Source: CAZRHR01 sp964578885
GTDB taxonomy: Bacteria > Bacteroidota > Bacteroidia > CAIKAF01
NCBI GenBank assembly: GCA_964578885.1
Contig: CAZOEO010000018.1
Coordinates: 1 to 64,000, forward strand
Length of the DNA stretch: 64,000 nt
Direction of reading: 5' to 3'
Position 1 is the first letter of the stretch; the number at the start of each line of letters is the position of its first letter. A program made the position numbers and the translations under genes. Positions 25,948 through 35,781 of this stretch are shown in pieces. Under the pieces are notes generated by a model that was not told the DNA's origin, searched no databases, and saw only the letters and a program-made list of their open reading frames with translations.

Positions 25948-28900
25948 GACAGGTAGGTTACTTCATTTTCGGTTTATTGCTTTTACTTGGTTTTTCTGCC
26001 ACCACCCAAGCGCAAATTTTGGGACATGAATGGATTAATTTTAGTCAGCGATATTATAAATTGCCCGTCACCACTGAAGGCGTTCATCGGGTTTCTCAGC
26101 CGGTCCTTGTAGCAGCAGGGATTCCTGTAACAACCATAGATCCCAGAAATTTTCAAATATTTTTCCGTGGTCAGGAGATTCCCATTTTTGTAAGTGGCGC
26201 GTCCGATGGTAGTTTTGACGCCAATGACTTTATTGAATTTGTAGGCGTTCGAAACGATGGTTGGTTAGATACAACACTTTATGCTAACCCGGACTGGCAT
26301 CCCCACCGGAACCAAAGTCTATTCTCCAACACGTCGTTTTATTTTCTCACCTGGAATAGCCAGATTAACAACAAACGATTTAAAGTAGAAACAGATACCA
26401 CCCTGGCCCCCCACCCCATTTCCAGTCATTATTTTTATGAATTATATTTTAATCCGAACTATAACCTTTACTACACGGGCAACAACTATAGTGGCGGGGT
26501 AGCCAATTCCGAATATGAGCCGGGTGCGGGACTTACTGCGGTGGTCACGAATGCATCGACCGTAACGCCATCCTGGAACAGTGCGCCCTTTAGCAATACT
26601 CGAAATTCCTTATTTACCGCCGAAAACGGAACATTGGAAGTTCGGGTGATCTCCGCGAGCAACCCAAATGCATTTTCCAGGGATCATCTCAGGGAAATAC
26701 GAATTGGAAGTCAAGTGCTTACAACAGACACCTTAGAAGGTTACACTTTCAAAAAATACGTGTATTCTGTTAGTGGCGCAGCTTTATCCGCAGCGGCAAC
26801 CGGTCCTGTTACAGTCGCCTATTTAAATACGTTTTCCACTCAAACCCGAAATGGTTTAAGCGAAGTAAGGGCCGTTTTACCCCAAACTTATGTTATGGGC
26901 GGTCGTCAGCGGCAATTCTTAAGAATTCCTCCTTCCGGTCCGGGAAAAACAGGAATTGTACTTCAGTCATTTAACAATTCCGGCGGAGCTGTTTGGTTGT
27001 ACGACCTTACCGGAAGTCACAGAATTCCGATGCAACCTGCTGGCACAGGAAGATACCGGGGCGTTATACCTAATGGAACGCAAAATAGGCGTTGCTATCT
27101 TTCAGCAGAATCACAAACCATCGCCATTTCCTCCGTGATACCGGTAGGGTTAGACGGCCAGTTTTTAAACCTGCGCGATCAATATCGGGACTACGATTAC
27201 TTGATTTTGACCCATAACAATCTGATGGCTTCGGCGCGACGTTATGCCAATTTCCGCAGTCTCACGGGATATCAACCCTTGGTTGTTAATGTTGCCGATG
27301 CCTATGATTTGTTTGCGTACGGCATTCAGGGACATCCTATTGCGATTAAACGGTTATTGGAATTTACCCATCAGAACTGGACCATCAAGCCCGCACATTT
27401 GTTCATTATCGGAAAAGGAATTTCCAACAATCTCAGGTATTTCAATACCACTGTTTTGGATCAGCGGAATTTGATTCCCGGTTTTGGAGTTCCCCCAACC
27501 GATAATTTATATGGCCATCGCTTGCTGGGGCAGCCGGGGCAGCAAGTGGCCATTGGCCGATTAGCCGCAGAAACAGAGGTACAAGTAGATGCGTATTTGC
27601 GGAAAATGCAAACGTATGAAACCAATTCCGCAGATTACTGGATGAAAAACATCTTGCACATGGGTGGGGGTAAAACCCTGGCGGAGCAGCAATTATTGTC
27701 TTTTTACCTGAATAATTTCCGTGCCCATGCCCAGGGTGTTAGTTTGGGGGCATTTGTGCATACCTTCTTGAAAAACACTTCTGCACCCATTCAAATTGGT
27801 GTAGTAGATTCGGTCAGAAAGCTCATTAATGAGGAAGGCGTGTCGTTGATTACAATTTTCGGGCATGGTTCCGGGCAAGGATTCGACCAGAACATTGATG
27901 ATCCGGCGAATTACCTGAATCAGGGTAAATACTTTACCCTCATTGCAAATTCATGTTTATCGGGAGATATTTTTAATCCTGAGTTTCTGGTGAGTGAGCG
28001 ATTCGTTTTGGAGCCAGAAAAAGCGGCGGTTGGATTTATTGCGTCTGGCAGTCCCGGGATTTCAAGTTTATTAAACATATACACCGACACCCTGTACCGA
28101 CGTTTTTCCCGGGACAATTTTGGGAGAACTTTGGGTGAAAGCATGCGCAGATCCATCAGTGCCAATACCACCTCTTCAGCGAGTCCACTTCTCCAGATTA
28201 CCACGTTTCAAATGCAGCTTCATGGCGACCCAGCCATCCGCTTTCGCATTCCGACCCAGCCCGATTTATTTATTCGGCCCTCTTTTGTGAATTTACAATC
28301 GGAAATTACCACCGAACAAGATTCCTTTTTGGTTCAAGCCCGCGTTGGAAATTTAGGTGCGAAACCACTGGATAGCGTTACGGTCTCCTTCCGTTGGAGA
28401 AGAGCCAATGGTACGGATACTACGGCGGTAGACGTAGTTCCATCGATTGGATTTACAGACACGGCTCGCGTTTGGTTTCGGATGCGTTCTACGGATGTAG
28501 GCAATCAGTTTGTAGATATTTCAGTAGATCCCATCAATCAAATTACAGAGGTTTCGGAAGCCAACAATTTTGTTTCGATGGCATTTCGCATCTCTTCCTC
28601 TGATCTTATTCCTGTATATCCGCGACAATATGGTGTCGTTCCCCAATCGCGACCTGTCATGCGCGCTTCTACCGGAGATCCATTTGCCCCCATGAGGAGT
28701 TACCGTTTGTGGATAGACACAGTAAAAACCTTCTCCAGCCCGTTTTTGCGGGATACCATTATTCAATCAACCGGCGGCGTTATCAGTTGGTCTCCGGCCA
28801 TCACCCTAGCAGACTCTCAAGTGGTGTATTGGCGCACCGGTACTGACTCCATGCAAACAGGGAATTTCTATCGTTACAGAACGGCCAGCTTCCAATACAT

Positions 28901-30965
28901 TGCCAATCGAACAGGCTGGGGCCAGGCGAGATTTAATCAAGTAACGGATAACAATCTACTTTATTTACTTCCTGATACCCAAAATACAAGTTTTAGTTTT
29001 TCTCCTGTAAGGAAAAAATTAGGCTGTAAAGTGTTGGGGTGTATGGGACCACTTACTTACACCAATACCCTTTATACCATAGATGGTACCATTCAGGAAG
29101 ATAATGGATGCCAAGTTACTCCCGGCATTTACGTTGCCATCATCAATCCCATTACCCTTGAACCATGGGAAACAGGATGGGGCTCCCTGAACCAGCAAAA
29201 TAATTTTGGGAATGCCAACCACAATGCCTGTAAGCCAAGACCAGAAAAATACTTCATTTATTGGCTAAATACTCAGAATCAAAGAGATGGGCTACAACTT
29301 TTGCTGGATGCGGTACCCAACGACTATTATGTGCTGGCGTACACCTATAACAATAACGTTTTCAATACACCGGGAAACTGGCCAGATCCATTAATTCAGC
29401 GTTTCGAGAACTTGGGAGCAGATACATTAAGAACCCTGGCAACCAATGGCATTGGACGTCCGTACATCTTCTTTGCCCAAAAGGGAAATCCGAATACTGC
29501 AATTGAAATCGTAGGCAATTCGCCATGTGATTATATTGAAATGGAAACAGATTTGGTGACAGATTGGGTCTACGGTTCCTACAGTTCTCCAAGAATAGGC
29601 CCATCCTCCCAATGGCGTTCATTAACCTGGCAAACTACGGCCCTGGAAGCTGTACCGAAAGATTCCACATTTTTACGCGTCTACGGAATTAGAGCCAACG
29701 GACAGCAAGACCTGCTGATACCCGCGTTGCCAAAAGGAACACATATCTTTAATACCCTTAATGACACCATTCCGGCCTCCATTTACCCTTATCTAAGGTT
29801 ATCTGCCTTTACAAGAAACGACCAAACTTTAAAACCTGCTCAGCTGAAACAGTGGCATGTTTTGTTCGATAACGTCCCGGAGTTGGCATTAAATCCCGCA
29901 CGATTTTTCCAGTTTCAATCGGATTCATTGAGTCAGGGAGACCCGTTTTCCATGGCCATTGCCATAGAAAATATTGGAGATCAGCCTGCCGACTCCTGTA
30001 ATATCCGCTATCAGATTCTGGACAGAAACAATCAATCTACCCTCATCGACCATCGGGGCACCAATACTTTGCCCGGTCAGTTCTTTGTGGATTCTATTAG
30101 TTTGAATTCCATGAATTATCCAGGCGCCAATGCCATTCGGGTGGATGTGAATAATCCAAATATGCCGGGTGCATTCGGAGAAATCACCTTGCTGAATAAT
30201 GTGGCAGAACGTCGGTTTATCGTTGGAACAGATCGCATTAATCCATTGTTGGAAGTCACCTTTGACGGACAGCATATTATGGATGGAGATTTGGTGTCAG
30301 CTAAACCTACTATTTTGGTACGGCTCACAGATGAGAACCCCATGCTACCCTTGAACGATACTGCGGATTACGAATTATATCTCAGGACTCCCGGTTCTTC
30401 TACGCTTCGTCGGATTTACATGGGCTCGCCGGAAATCACCTTTTCACCAGCCAATGGCAATTTGAATCGGGCAGAAATTGAATATCGTCCCGATTTTACA
30501 GGCCAAGACGGGAAATACGAGTTCATGGTAAGGGCAAGAGACCGCAGTGCCAACCGTTCCGGAAAAGGAGATGGAGATTATGATTATATCATCCGCTTCG
30601 AAGTCGTGAATCAAAGCACCATTACTGAAATCATTAATTATCCCAACCCATTCTCTACCTCCACGCGATTTGTTTTTACCCTGACAGGTTCCACCCTGCC
30701 CGACGAATTGACCATCCGCATCATGACCACTTCCGGTGTGGTGGTACGGGAAATTACCATGGATGAACTGGGACCGATTCGGATTGGCAAGAATATGACC
30801 GAGTTTGCCTGGGATGGAACCGATGAATTTGGAGACAAACTGGCCACAGGCGTCTATATTTACAAAGTCGAAGCACGCATGGCCGGCAACGATATCGACC
30901 GAAGATCTACTTCTATCGATCGCTTTTTTAAGGCCGGATTTGGAAAACTCTATATTCTGAGGTGA
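25944..30965 (+). CDS. Giant C25 (gingipain-like) cysteine peptidase, PorU-like
   Basis: 1673 residues: signal peptide (1-23), an N-terminal region of about 370 residues resembling PorU prodomains, then a peptidase C25 domain with the catalytic dyad His641 (TIFGHGSGQGFDQ) and Cys671 (LIANSCLSGD). Downstream are CARDB-like Ig modules (about 760-880 and 1300-1410), a less conserved middle, and a C-terminal FlgD-like Ig domain (YPNPFSTSTRFVFTL ... TGVYIYKVEA). The protein ends FGKLYILR rather than with a standard type A sorting tail. PorU is the T9SS sortase that removes cargo tails; this resembles the longer PorU-like proteins often labelled PorU2. It could be a secreted protease instead. Translationally coupled to the PorV-like gene. 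Confidence 0.8.
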   Translation: MRQVGYFIFGLLLLLGFSATTQAQILGHEWINFSQRYYKLPVTTEGVHRVSQPVLVAAGIPVTTIDPRNFQIFFRGQEIPIFVSGASDGSFDANDFIEFVGVRNDGWLDTTLYANPDWHPHRNQSLFSNTSFYFLTWNSQINNKRFKVETDTTLAPHPISSHYFYELYFNPNYNLYYTGNNYSGGVANSEYEPGAGLTAVVTNASTVTPSWNSAPFSNTRNSLFTAENGTLEVRVISASNPNAFSRDHLREIRIGSQVLTTDTLEGYTFKKYVYSVSGAALSAAATGPVTVAYLNTFSTQTRNGLSEVRAVLPQTYVMGGRQRQFLRIPPSGPGKTGIVLQSFNNSGGAVWLYDLTGSHRIPMQPAGTGRYRGVIPNGTQNRRCYLSAESQTIAISSVIPVGLDGQFLNLRDQYRDYDYLILTHNNLMASARRYANFRSLTGYQPLVVNVADAYDLFAYGIQGHPIAIKRLLEFTHQNWTIKPAHLFIIGKGISNNLRYFNTTVLDQRNLIPGFGVPPTDNLYGHRLLGQPGQQVAIGRLAAETEVQVDAYLRKMQTYETNSADYWMKNILHMGGGKTLAEQQLLSFYLNNFRAHAQGVSLGAFVHTFLKNTSAPIQIGVVDSVRKLINEEGVSLITIFGHGSGQGFDQNIDDPANYLNQGKYFTLIANSCLSGDIFNPEFLVSERFVLEPEKAAVGFIASGSPGISSLLNIYTDTLYRRFSRDNFGRTLGESMRRSISANTTSSASPLLQITTFQMQLHGDPAIRFRIPTQPDLFIRPSFVNLQSEITTEQDSFLVQARVGNLGAKPLDSVTVSFRWRRANGTDTTAVDVVPSIGFTDTARVWFRMRSTDVGNQFVDISVDPINQITEVSEANNFVSMAFRISSSDLIPVYPRQYGVVPQSRPVMRASTGDPFAPMRSYRLWIDTVKTFSSPFLRDTIIQSTGGVISWSPAITLADSQVVYWRTGTDSMQTGNFYRYRTASFQYIANRTGWGQARFNQVTDNNLLYLLPDTQNTSFSFSPVRKKLGCKVLGCMGPLTYTNTLYTIDGTIQEDNGCQVTPGIYVAIINPITLEPWETGWGSLNQQNNFGNANHNACKPRPEKYFIYWLNTQNQRDGLQLLLDAVPNDYYVLAYTYNNNVFNTPGNWPDPLIQRFENLGADTLRTLATNGIGRPYIFFAQKGNPNTAIEIVGNSPCDYIEMETDLVTDWVYGSYSSPRIGPSSQWRSLTWQTTALEAVPKDSTFLRVYGIRANGQQDLLIPALPKGTHIFNTLNDTIPASIYPYLRLSAFTRNDQTLKPAQLKQWHVLFDNVPELALNPARFFQFQSDSLSQGDPFSMAIAIENIGDQPADSCNIRYQILDRNNQSTLIDHRGTNTLPGQFFVDSISLNSMNYPGANAIRVDVNNPNMPGAFGEITLLNNVAERRFIVGTDRINPLLEVTFDGQHIMDGDLVSAKPTILVRLTDENPMLPLNDTADYELYLRTPGSSTLRRIYMGSPEITFSPANGNLNRAEIEYRPDFTGQDGKYEFMVRARDRSANRSGKGDGDYDYIIRFEVVNQSTITEIINYPNPFSTSTRFVFTLTGSTLPDELTIRIMTTSGVVVREITMDELGPIRIGKNMTEFAWDGTDEFGDKLATGVYIYKVEARMAGNDIDRRSTSIDRFFKAGFGKLYILR

Positions 30966-31054
30966 GCTAGGTGGCAGCGTAACAAAAGTTACAACCTGTA
31001 AAACGAGGATATATTAATTTCCTTGACGTTTTAAACCATTGGCGTTGATACGTT

Positions 31055-32749
31055 ATGGAGACATCATACTATCCTTTTCCCAAGCACATGGCCAAAAGAA
31101 TATCATTTCAGAAAATACGTGACAAATCTTTCAGGAAAAAAAACCTACTTTCCTTTGTGTGGGGGCGCGTTTCCTTAGGTCTGATCCTATTCAGCGCCCT
31201 TACCTTACGAGGACAAACGCCGGATTTCCCATTTGAACTCATATTACAACCCTTTACTCATCAAGGATTTCCAGGAGTACACAGTTTTGCTTTCGGGCAA
31301 AAAGGGAAAGAATACCTTTTAATAGGTGGCCGTTTGGATGGTGTACATGCCAGGCAACCATTTAACGCTTTTCCTAATGCTTCTGCAAACCAAAAAGCCT
31401 ATGTTTTCAATTTTGAAACAGGAGAAACATGGGAAGCAACCCTCTCGACCTTGCCAACAGACTTGGTAGAACAACTTTCCTCCACCAATCTGAATTTTGC
31501 ACAATCCAATGATACGCTAGTTATTGCCGGAGGATATGGATTTTCAGCCACCGCGAATAATCACGTTAGTTTTCCACGGCTCACCCTCATTCATCTCTCC
31601 GGATTTATCCAGGCGATAAAACAGGGACAAAGTTTACAGCCACATGTAGAAAGTATTGTACATCAGGACATGGCGATTACCGGCGGGCAAATGGTCAAAT
31701 GGGGAAAGCATTGGATTCTGGTGGGAGGACATCGTTTCGACGGGCGATATAATCCGATGGGCAATCCCACATTTACCCAATCCTACACAAACGCCATCAG
31801 ATGGTTTCGAATTCAAAATAGCAGTTCGGGCATTTCCATTATAACAGATAGCCTTTGGCAAGACGCCGTGCATTTGCGAAGAAGGGATTATAATTTAGTC
31901 CCAATGCAAGATACCGGTGGCTTATTCTACATGGTTTCAGCAGGCGTATTTCAGGTTCAGGCCGACTTACCTTTTCTATATCCGGTAGAAATCAGGAAAA
32001 ACGGCTACCAACCGCGTACAGATTTCAGTCAATATTTAAGCCATTATCACAATGCAAAAGTGGGGCTTTGGGATGCCCAAAACAAAGTTTCCCATGCCAT
32101 ATTCATTGGAGGAATCAGCCAGTATTTTTATCAAAACGGGCAATTGGTACAGGACGATCAGGTTCCATTTGTAAAAACGCTGAGTCGGGTGAGTCGGAAT
32201 GCGCAGGGGCAGTGGTTCGAAAGCGTATTCCCCACCACATTAACCGATCGGATAGGTTCTGGAGCAGAATTTTTTCCGCATGCTCATGCGCCATGGGGCC
32301 AGGGCAAAGTCATTCAAATGAACGCGATAACGCAAGACACCATTTTAATCGGTTATCGTGTGGGCGGCATTTTGAGTCAGAGTGACCATCCATTCTCTAA
32401 CAACCAAACCAGCCAAACCACGGCCGACGCGACGCTTCACGCCATCTATTTGGTAAAGTCGCCCGATTTATCTTTACCCGTTTCTCATTCTCAAAGCTAT
32501 GCCTTACCCACACTGGTGCCGAATCCGGTGAAAAAAGATTTCGAGATTCGCTGGATCGACCAGAAAAACGCCTCCATTTCTTATTGGCTGGTGCAGGCGG
32601 AGGGACGTATTATAGAAAAAGGAACGTTTTTCACGGACGACCAAGGCCATGCAAGCGGGCAAATTCCGAACCTTCCGGCGGGCGTTTATCAACTTTTACT
32701 AAGAAGTGAGAACGGCAGACAAGAAACACTGCGACTGTTGATTCATTGA
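31055..32749 (+). CDS. Secreted propeller-like protein with T9SS type A sorting domain
   Basis: 564 residues. Hydrophobic signal segment at about 35-50 (SLGLILFSALTLRGQ) after an unusually long, basic N-terminus, so the true start may be M12 (31088) or later. The middle contains repeated strands such as YLLIGGRLDG, LVIAGGYGF, WILVGGHRFDGRYN and AIFIGGISQYF, consistent with a Kelch-like beta-propeller. The last 75 residues are a T9SS type A sorting domain (PTLVPNPVKKDFEIRW ... LPAGVYQLLLRS ... LRLLIH). Its ligand is unknown. It lies 89 bases after the C25 gene. Confidence 0.75.
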   Translation: METSYYPFPKHMAKRISFQKIRDKSFRKKNLLSFVWGRVSLGLILFSALTLRGQTPDFPFELILQPFTHQGFPGVHSFAFGQKGKEYLLIGGRLDGVHARQPFNAFPNASANQKAYVFNFETGETWEATLSTLPTDLVEQLSSTNLNFAQSNDTLVIAGGYGFSATANNHVSFPRLTLIHLSGFIQAIKQGQSLQPHVESIVHQDMAITGGQMVKWGKHWILVGGHRFDGRYNPMGNPTFTQSYTNAIRWFRIQNSSSGISIITDSLWQDAVHLRRRDYNLVPMQDTGGLFYMVSAGVFQVQADLPFLYPVEIRKNGYQPRTDFSQYLSHYHNAKVGLWDAQNKVSHAIFIGGISQYFYQNGQLVQDDQVPFVKTLSRVSRNAQGQWFESVFPTTLTDRIGSGAEFFPHAHAPWGQGKVIQMNAITQDTILIGYRVGGILSQSDHPFSNNQTSQTTADATLHAIYLVKSPDLSLPVSHSQSYALPTLVPNPVKKDFEIRWIDQKNASISYWLVQAEGRIIEKGTFFTDDQGHASGQIPNLPAGVYQLLLRSENGRQETLRLLIH

Positions 32750-32826
32750 GAGTTTAAGCCGGGATTTCCAAAGGTTATTAAACCCCGCTGGATTACTCAA
32801 AAAATGACTCATCTAAAATTAGTTGC

Positions 32827-32834
32827 TATTTTTG
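32827..32834 (+). promoter_or_regulatory. -7 box for gmd-fcl
   Basis: TATTTTTG, an exact TAnnTTTG match 15 bases before the likely TTG start of gmd. It overlaps the more upstream TTG codons in the same frame, which makes those unlikely starts. Confidence 0.5.
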
Positions 32835-32849
32835 GTAAAATTTAACCAC

Positions 32850-33962
32850 TTGAAAAAAGCACTGATTACCGGAATCACAGGACAAGATGGCGCTTACCTG
32901 GCCGAGTTTTTATTAAAAAAAGGCTATGAAGTACATGGCATTAAGAGAAGAAGTTCTTTGTTAAATACCCAAAGGGTAGACCATATTTATCAAGATCCAC
33001 ATACCGACAACCGGAATTTTATTCTTCATTATGGTGATTTAACCGACTCAACGAATGTCATTCGTTTGGTTCAGCAAATTCAACCGGACGAAATTTACAA
33101 TTTAGGGGCCATGAGCCATGTAAAGGTAAGTTTTGATGAGCCCGAATACACCGCCAATGTAGATGGATTAGGTGCATTACGCATTTTGGAAGCGGTACGT
33201 CTTTTGGGTCTTACCCAAAAAACAAAAGTGTATCAGGCATCTACGTCAGAATTATATGGATTAGTGCAGGCTGTACCACAATCTGAAACCACTCCGTTTT
33301 ATCCGCGCAGCCCATATGGAGTAGCCAAACTTTACGGCTATTGGATTACTGTAAATTACAGAGAAGCTTACCAAATGTTTGCGTGTAACGGGATTTTATT
33401 TAACCATGAAAGTCCCATCCGCGGGGAAACTTTTGTGTCGAGAAAAATCACCCGTGCCGTGGCTCGAATCGCTTTGGGTTTACAAGACACACTATTTTTA
33501 GGAAATTTATCTGCACAACGAGATTGGGGACATGCCAAAGATTATGTTGAGGCCATGTATTTAATGCTTCAACAAAATGAACCAGAAGACTTTGTCATTG
33601 CTACTGGTGTCACCACCGAAGTACGGGAGTTTGTAAGAAAAGCTTTTCTACGTGTTGGGATTACCGTCACCTTTACCGGAGAAGGTGTAGAAGAAAAGGG
33701 CACGATAACCCATTGTGCATTGCCAGAATATCAGGTAGAAATTGGCAAGGTTGTGGTCCGGGTAGACGAAGCCTATTTCCGTCCGACGGAAGTCGATTTA
33801 TTGATTGGCGATCCCACCAAAGCCATGACCAAATTAGGCTGGAAGCCCAAACATAGCCTAGACCAATTGATCGACGACATGGTCAGTTCAGACCTAAAGC
33901 TATTTCAACAAGACCTTTATCTGCGCAATGGCGGCTACATCACGCCCAATTATTTTGAATAA
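32850..33962 (+). CDS. gmd: GDP-mannose 4,6-dehydratase
   Basis: 370 residues if translation begins at TTG 32850, which aligns with the usual MKKALITGITGQDGAYLAEF start; there is no ATG in frame nearby. Extended SDR fold: NADP motif GITGQDGAYLAEFLL, catalytic QASTSELYG, and YxxxK in YPRSPYGVAKLYGYW, with RDWGHAKDYVEAMY and FRPTEVDLLIGDP typical of Gmd. It converts GDP-D-mannose to GDP-4-keto-6-deoxymannose, and the next gene completes GDP-L-fucose synthesis in the cytoplasm. fcl follows after two bases. Confidence 0.95.
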   Translation: MKKALITGITGQDGAYLAEFLLKKGYEVHGIKRRSSLLNTQRVDHIYQDPHTDNRNFILHYGDLTDSTNVIRLVQQIQPDEIYNLGAMSHVKVSFDEPEYTANVDGLGALRILEAVRLLGLTQKTKVYQASTSELYGLVQAVPQSETTPFYPRSPYGVAKLYGYWITVNYREAYQMFACNGILFNHESPIRGETFVSRKITRAVARIALGLQDTLFLGNLSAQRDWGHAKDYVEAMYLMLQQNEPEDFVIATGVTTEVREFVRKAFLRVGITVTFTGEGVEEKGTITHCALPEYQVEIGKVVVRVDEAYFRPTEVDLLIGDPTKAMTKLGWKPKHSLDQLIDDMVSSDLKLFQQDLYLRNGGYITPNYFE

Positions 33963-33964
33963 TT

Positions 33965-34903
33965 ATGGAAAAGCAGGCATCCATCTTTGTCGCCGGTCAC
34001 AGAGGATTGGTGGGTTCCGCCATTGTGCGGGCCTTACAGGCGCAAGGCTATACCAACCTATTGCTCAAGTCTTCTAAGGAATTAGATTTAAGAGATCAGG
34101 CGCAAACCTTTCGCTTTTTCGAGGAAAACCGACCCGACTATGTATTTTTAGCCGCTGCCAAAGTGGGCGGTATCATTGCAAACAATACCTATCGGGCAGA
34201 TTTTATCTATGAAAACCTGGCCATTGAACTCAATGTAATTCATGCCGCACATCAGTTCAATTCCCGGAAGTTGCTTTTCCTTGGCTCCTCATGTATCTAT
34301 CCCAAATTTGCCCCGCAACCACTACAGGAATCGGCTTTGTTGACCGGGTTACTGGAACCGACCAACGAACCTTATGCCATCGCCAAAATTGCAGGCATTA
34401 AGTTATGTGAGGCGTATATGGACCAATATGGCAAAAGATTTATCTCCGCCATGCCAACCAATATGTATGGGCCAAATGACAATTATCATCCGGAAAATTC
34501 GCATGTCATTCCCGGACTTATTCATCGTTTCCATCAGGCGAAAATCCAACAACTTCCAGAAGTAGTTATTTGGGGAACGGGCTCGCCTTTACGGGAGTTT
34601 TTATATGCCGACGACCTGGCCGGGGCTTGTGTTTTCCTGATGCAGCATTACGAGGATAGGGAATTCATCAACATTGGTTCCGGGAAGGAAATTTCCATTT
34701 TAGATTTGGCCAAGCTTATCGCACAAATCGTAGATTACCGGGGATCCATACAAACTGACCCATCCAAACCAGATGGCACACCCAGAAAAGTAATGGATGT
34801 GTCGAAGATAAATGGTTTAGGCTGGACACCTAAGGTAGATTTAGAAGAAGGTCTCAAACGAGCTTATCAGGCCTATTTGCAGTCGGAATACGCCATTCGC
34901 TGA
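33965..34903 (+). CDS. fcl: GDP-L-fucose synthase
   Basis: 312 residues. NADP motif VAGHRGLVGSAIVR, catalytic serine and YxxxK in LFLGSSCIYPKFAPQP and EPYAIAKIAGIKLCEAY, with NMYGPNDNYHPENSHVIPGLI, which is diagnostic for GDP-fucose synthase. It is a 3,5-epimerase/4-reductase acting on the Gmd product. The pair gmd-fcl supplies GDP-fucose for surface polysaccharide or glycoprotein; no glycosyltransferase is next to it in this window. Confidence 0.96.
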   Translation: MEKQASIFVAGHRGLVGSAIVRALQAQGYTNLLLKSSKELDLRDQAQTFRFFEENRPDYVFLAAAKVGGIIANNTYRADFIYENLAIELNVIHAAHQFNSRKLLFLGSSCIYPKFAPQPLQESALLTGLLEPTNEPYAIAKIAGIKLCEAYMDQYGKRFISAMPTNMYGPNDNYHPENSHVIPGLIHRFHQAKIQQLPEVVIWGTGSPLREFLYADDLAGACVFLMQHYEDREFINIGSGKEISILDLAKLIAQIVDYRGSIQTDPSKPDGTPRKVMDVSKINGLGWTPKVDLEEGLKRAYQAYLQSEYAIR

Positions 34904-35028
34904 GTTCATTTTTTTCAGCATCTCAATGGATGGTGAAACATAAGAACGAGGGGCAAACAGCGTTTCGCTCAAATAGAAAGAAACAAGGATTCGGACAGCA
35001 TCAGAACCTAATTCCAGTATTTTGGTTC

Positions 35029-35036
35029 TATATTTG
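35029..35036 (+). promoter_or_regulatory. -7 box for the LuxR-type regulator
   Basis: TATATTTG, exact TAnnTTTG, ending five bases before the ATG at 35042; the transcript would be essentially leaderless. Confidence 0.5.
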
Positions 35037-35041
35037 CAAAG

Positions 35042-35698
35042 ATGAAGAACATGCCTATCTTATTTCGCGTTGGCTTAGCCATAAAGCAACCTATGTTGCT
35101 GGCGTCGGTGCGGCAAGTTCTGGATGCAAGGGAAGAAATTGAATTAATCGACATTGCGTCCCCAATTCGCGAGGAAGACTATAAAGACATCCAGGTTCTT
35201 CTGATAGACGACCAGCATAGTCATTTTTTTCAAGATCCTATGCCGGAACAGCACACCCTATGGCTGCGTCGATGTCCCACGGTTCTTGTGGCAGCCAGAG
35301 ACAAAGATTGGATCTGGCAGGTGCACAAATCCGGCGTGGTCGGTTTACTGAACATGTTGTCGCATCCTTCTGAAATCCCGGAAGCGTTATATTCTGCATG
35401 GAAAGGTGGACGCTATTTTAGCCAGACTATTGTAGATATTTTGGTAGAGATGAGTTTTGCGGCCCAGCCGGAGAATCAGGAAAAAAGGCACGACCAGCTT
35501 TCTGACCGTGAAATGGAGATTTTCCTAATGGTAGCCAATGGAAAAAGTACCCGTGAAATAGCCGAGGCTCTGTTTCTTTCTCCACATACCGTAAATACGC
35601 ATAGAAAAAACATTCTCAAGAAGTTAAGCTGCAAAAATGCCGCTGAGTTGCTGAACTATGCCTATAATCAGCGATTGTTGGCGCCTTCGAATACCTAA
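35042..35698 (+). CDS. Atypical response-regulator-like LuxR-family transcription factor
   Basis: 218 residues. The C-terminal LuxR/NarL helix-turn-helix is clear: QLSDREMEIFLMVANGKSTREIAEALFLSPHTVNTHRKNILKKL. The N-terminal 130 residues have the receiver layout, but the acidic pair after strand 1 is absent (ILFRVGLAIKQPML) and the usual lysine is replaced around GVVGLLNMLSHPSEI; only the strand-3 acidic residues VLLIDDQ remain. Normal phosphorylation control is therefore doubtful. No histidine kinase is adjacent. It lies between fcl and the haem operon, in the same direction, and could regulate either, but each group has its own -7 box. Confidence 0.85.
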   Translation: MKNMPILFRVGLAIKQPMLLASVRQVLDAREEIELIDIASPIREEDYKDIQVLLIDDQHSHFFQDPMPEQHTLWLRRCPTVLVAARDKDWIWQVHKSGVVGLLNMLSHPSEIPEALYSAWKGGRYFSQTIVDILVEMSFAAQPENQEKRHDQLSDREMEIFLMVANGKSTREIAEALFLSPHTVNTHRKNILKKLSCKNAAELLNYAYNQRLLAPSNT

Positions 35699-35753
35699 GC
35701 ATAGCTATCCGGATTACCTAAAGGATGGGATTGTGTGCCAATGAAGGCGGTGG

Positions 35754-35761
35754 TACATTTG
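35754..35761 (+). promoter_or_regulatory. Promoter of the haem-uptake operon
   Basis: TACATTTG (exact TAnnTTTG) with ATTG 20 bases upstream (35730-35733), a good match to the Bacteroidota promoter. The ATG follows 20 bases downstream. I did not see an obvious repressor operator. Confidence 0.5.
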
Positions 35762-35781
35762 TGCCAGTCAAAAATCAATAT

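Noticed and set aside
34930..35142. 70-residue frame before the LuxR-type regulator
   Set aside because: It overlaps the regulator start in another frame and spans its promoter.
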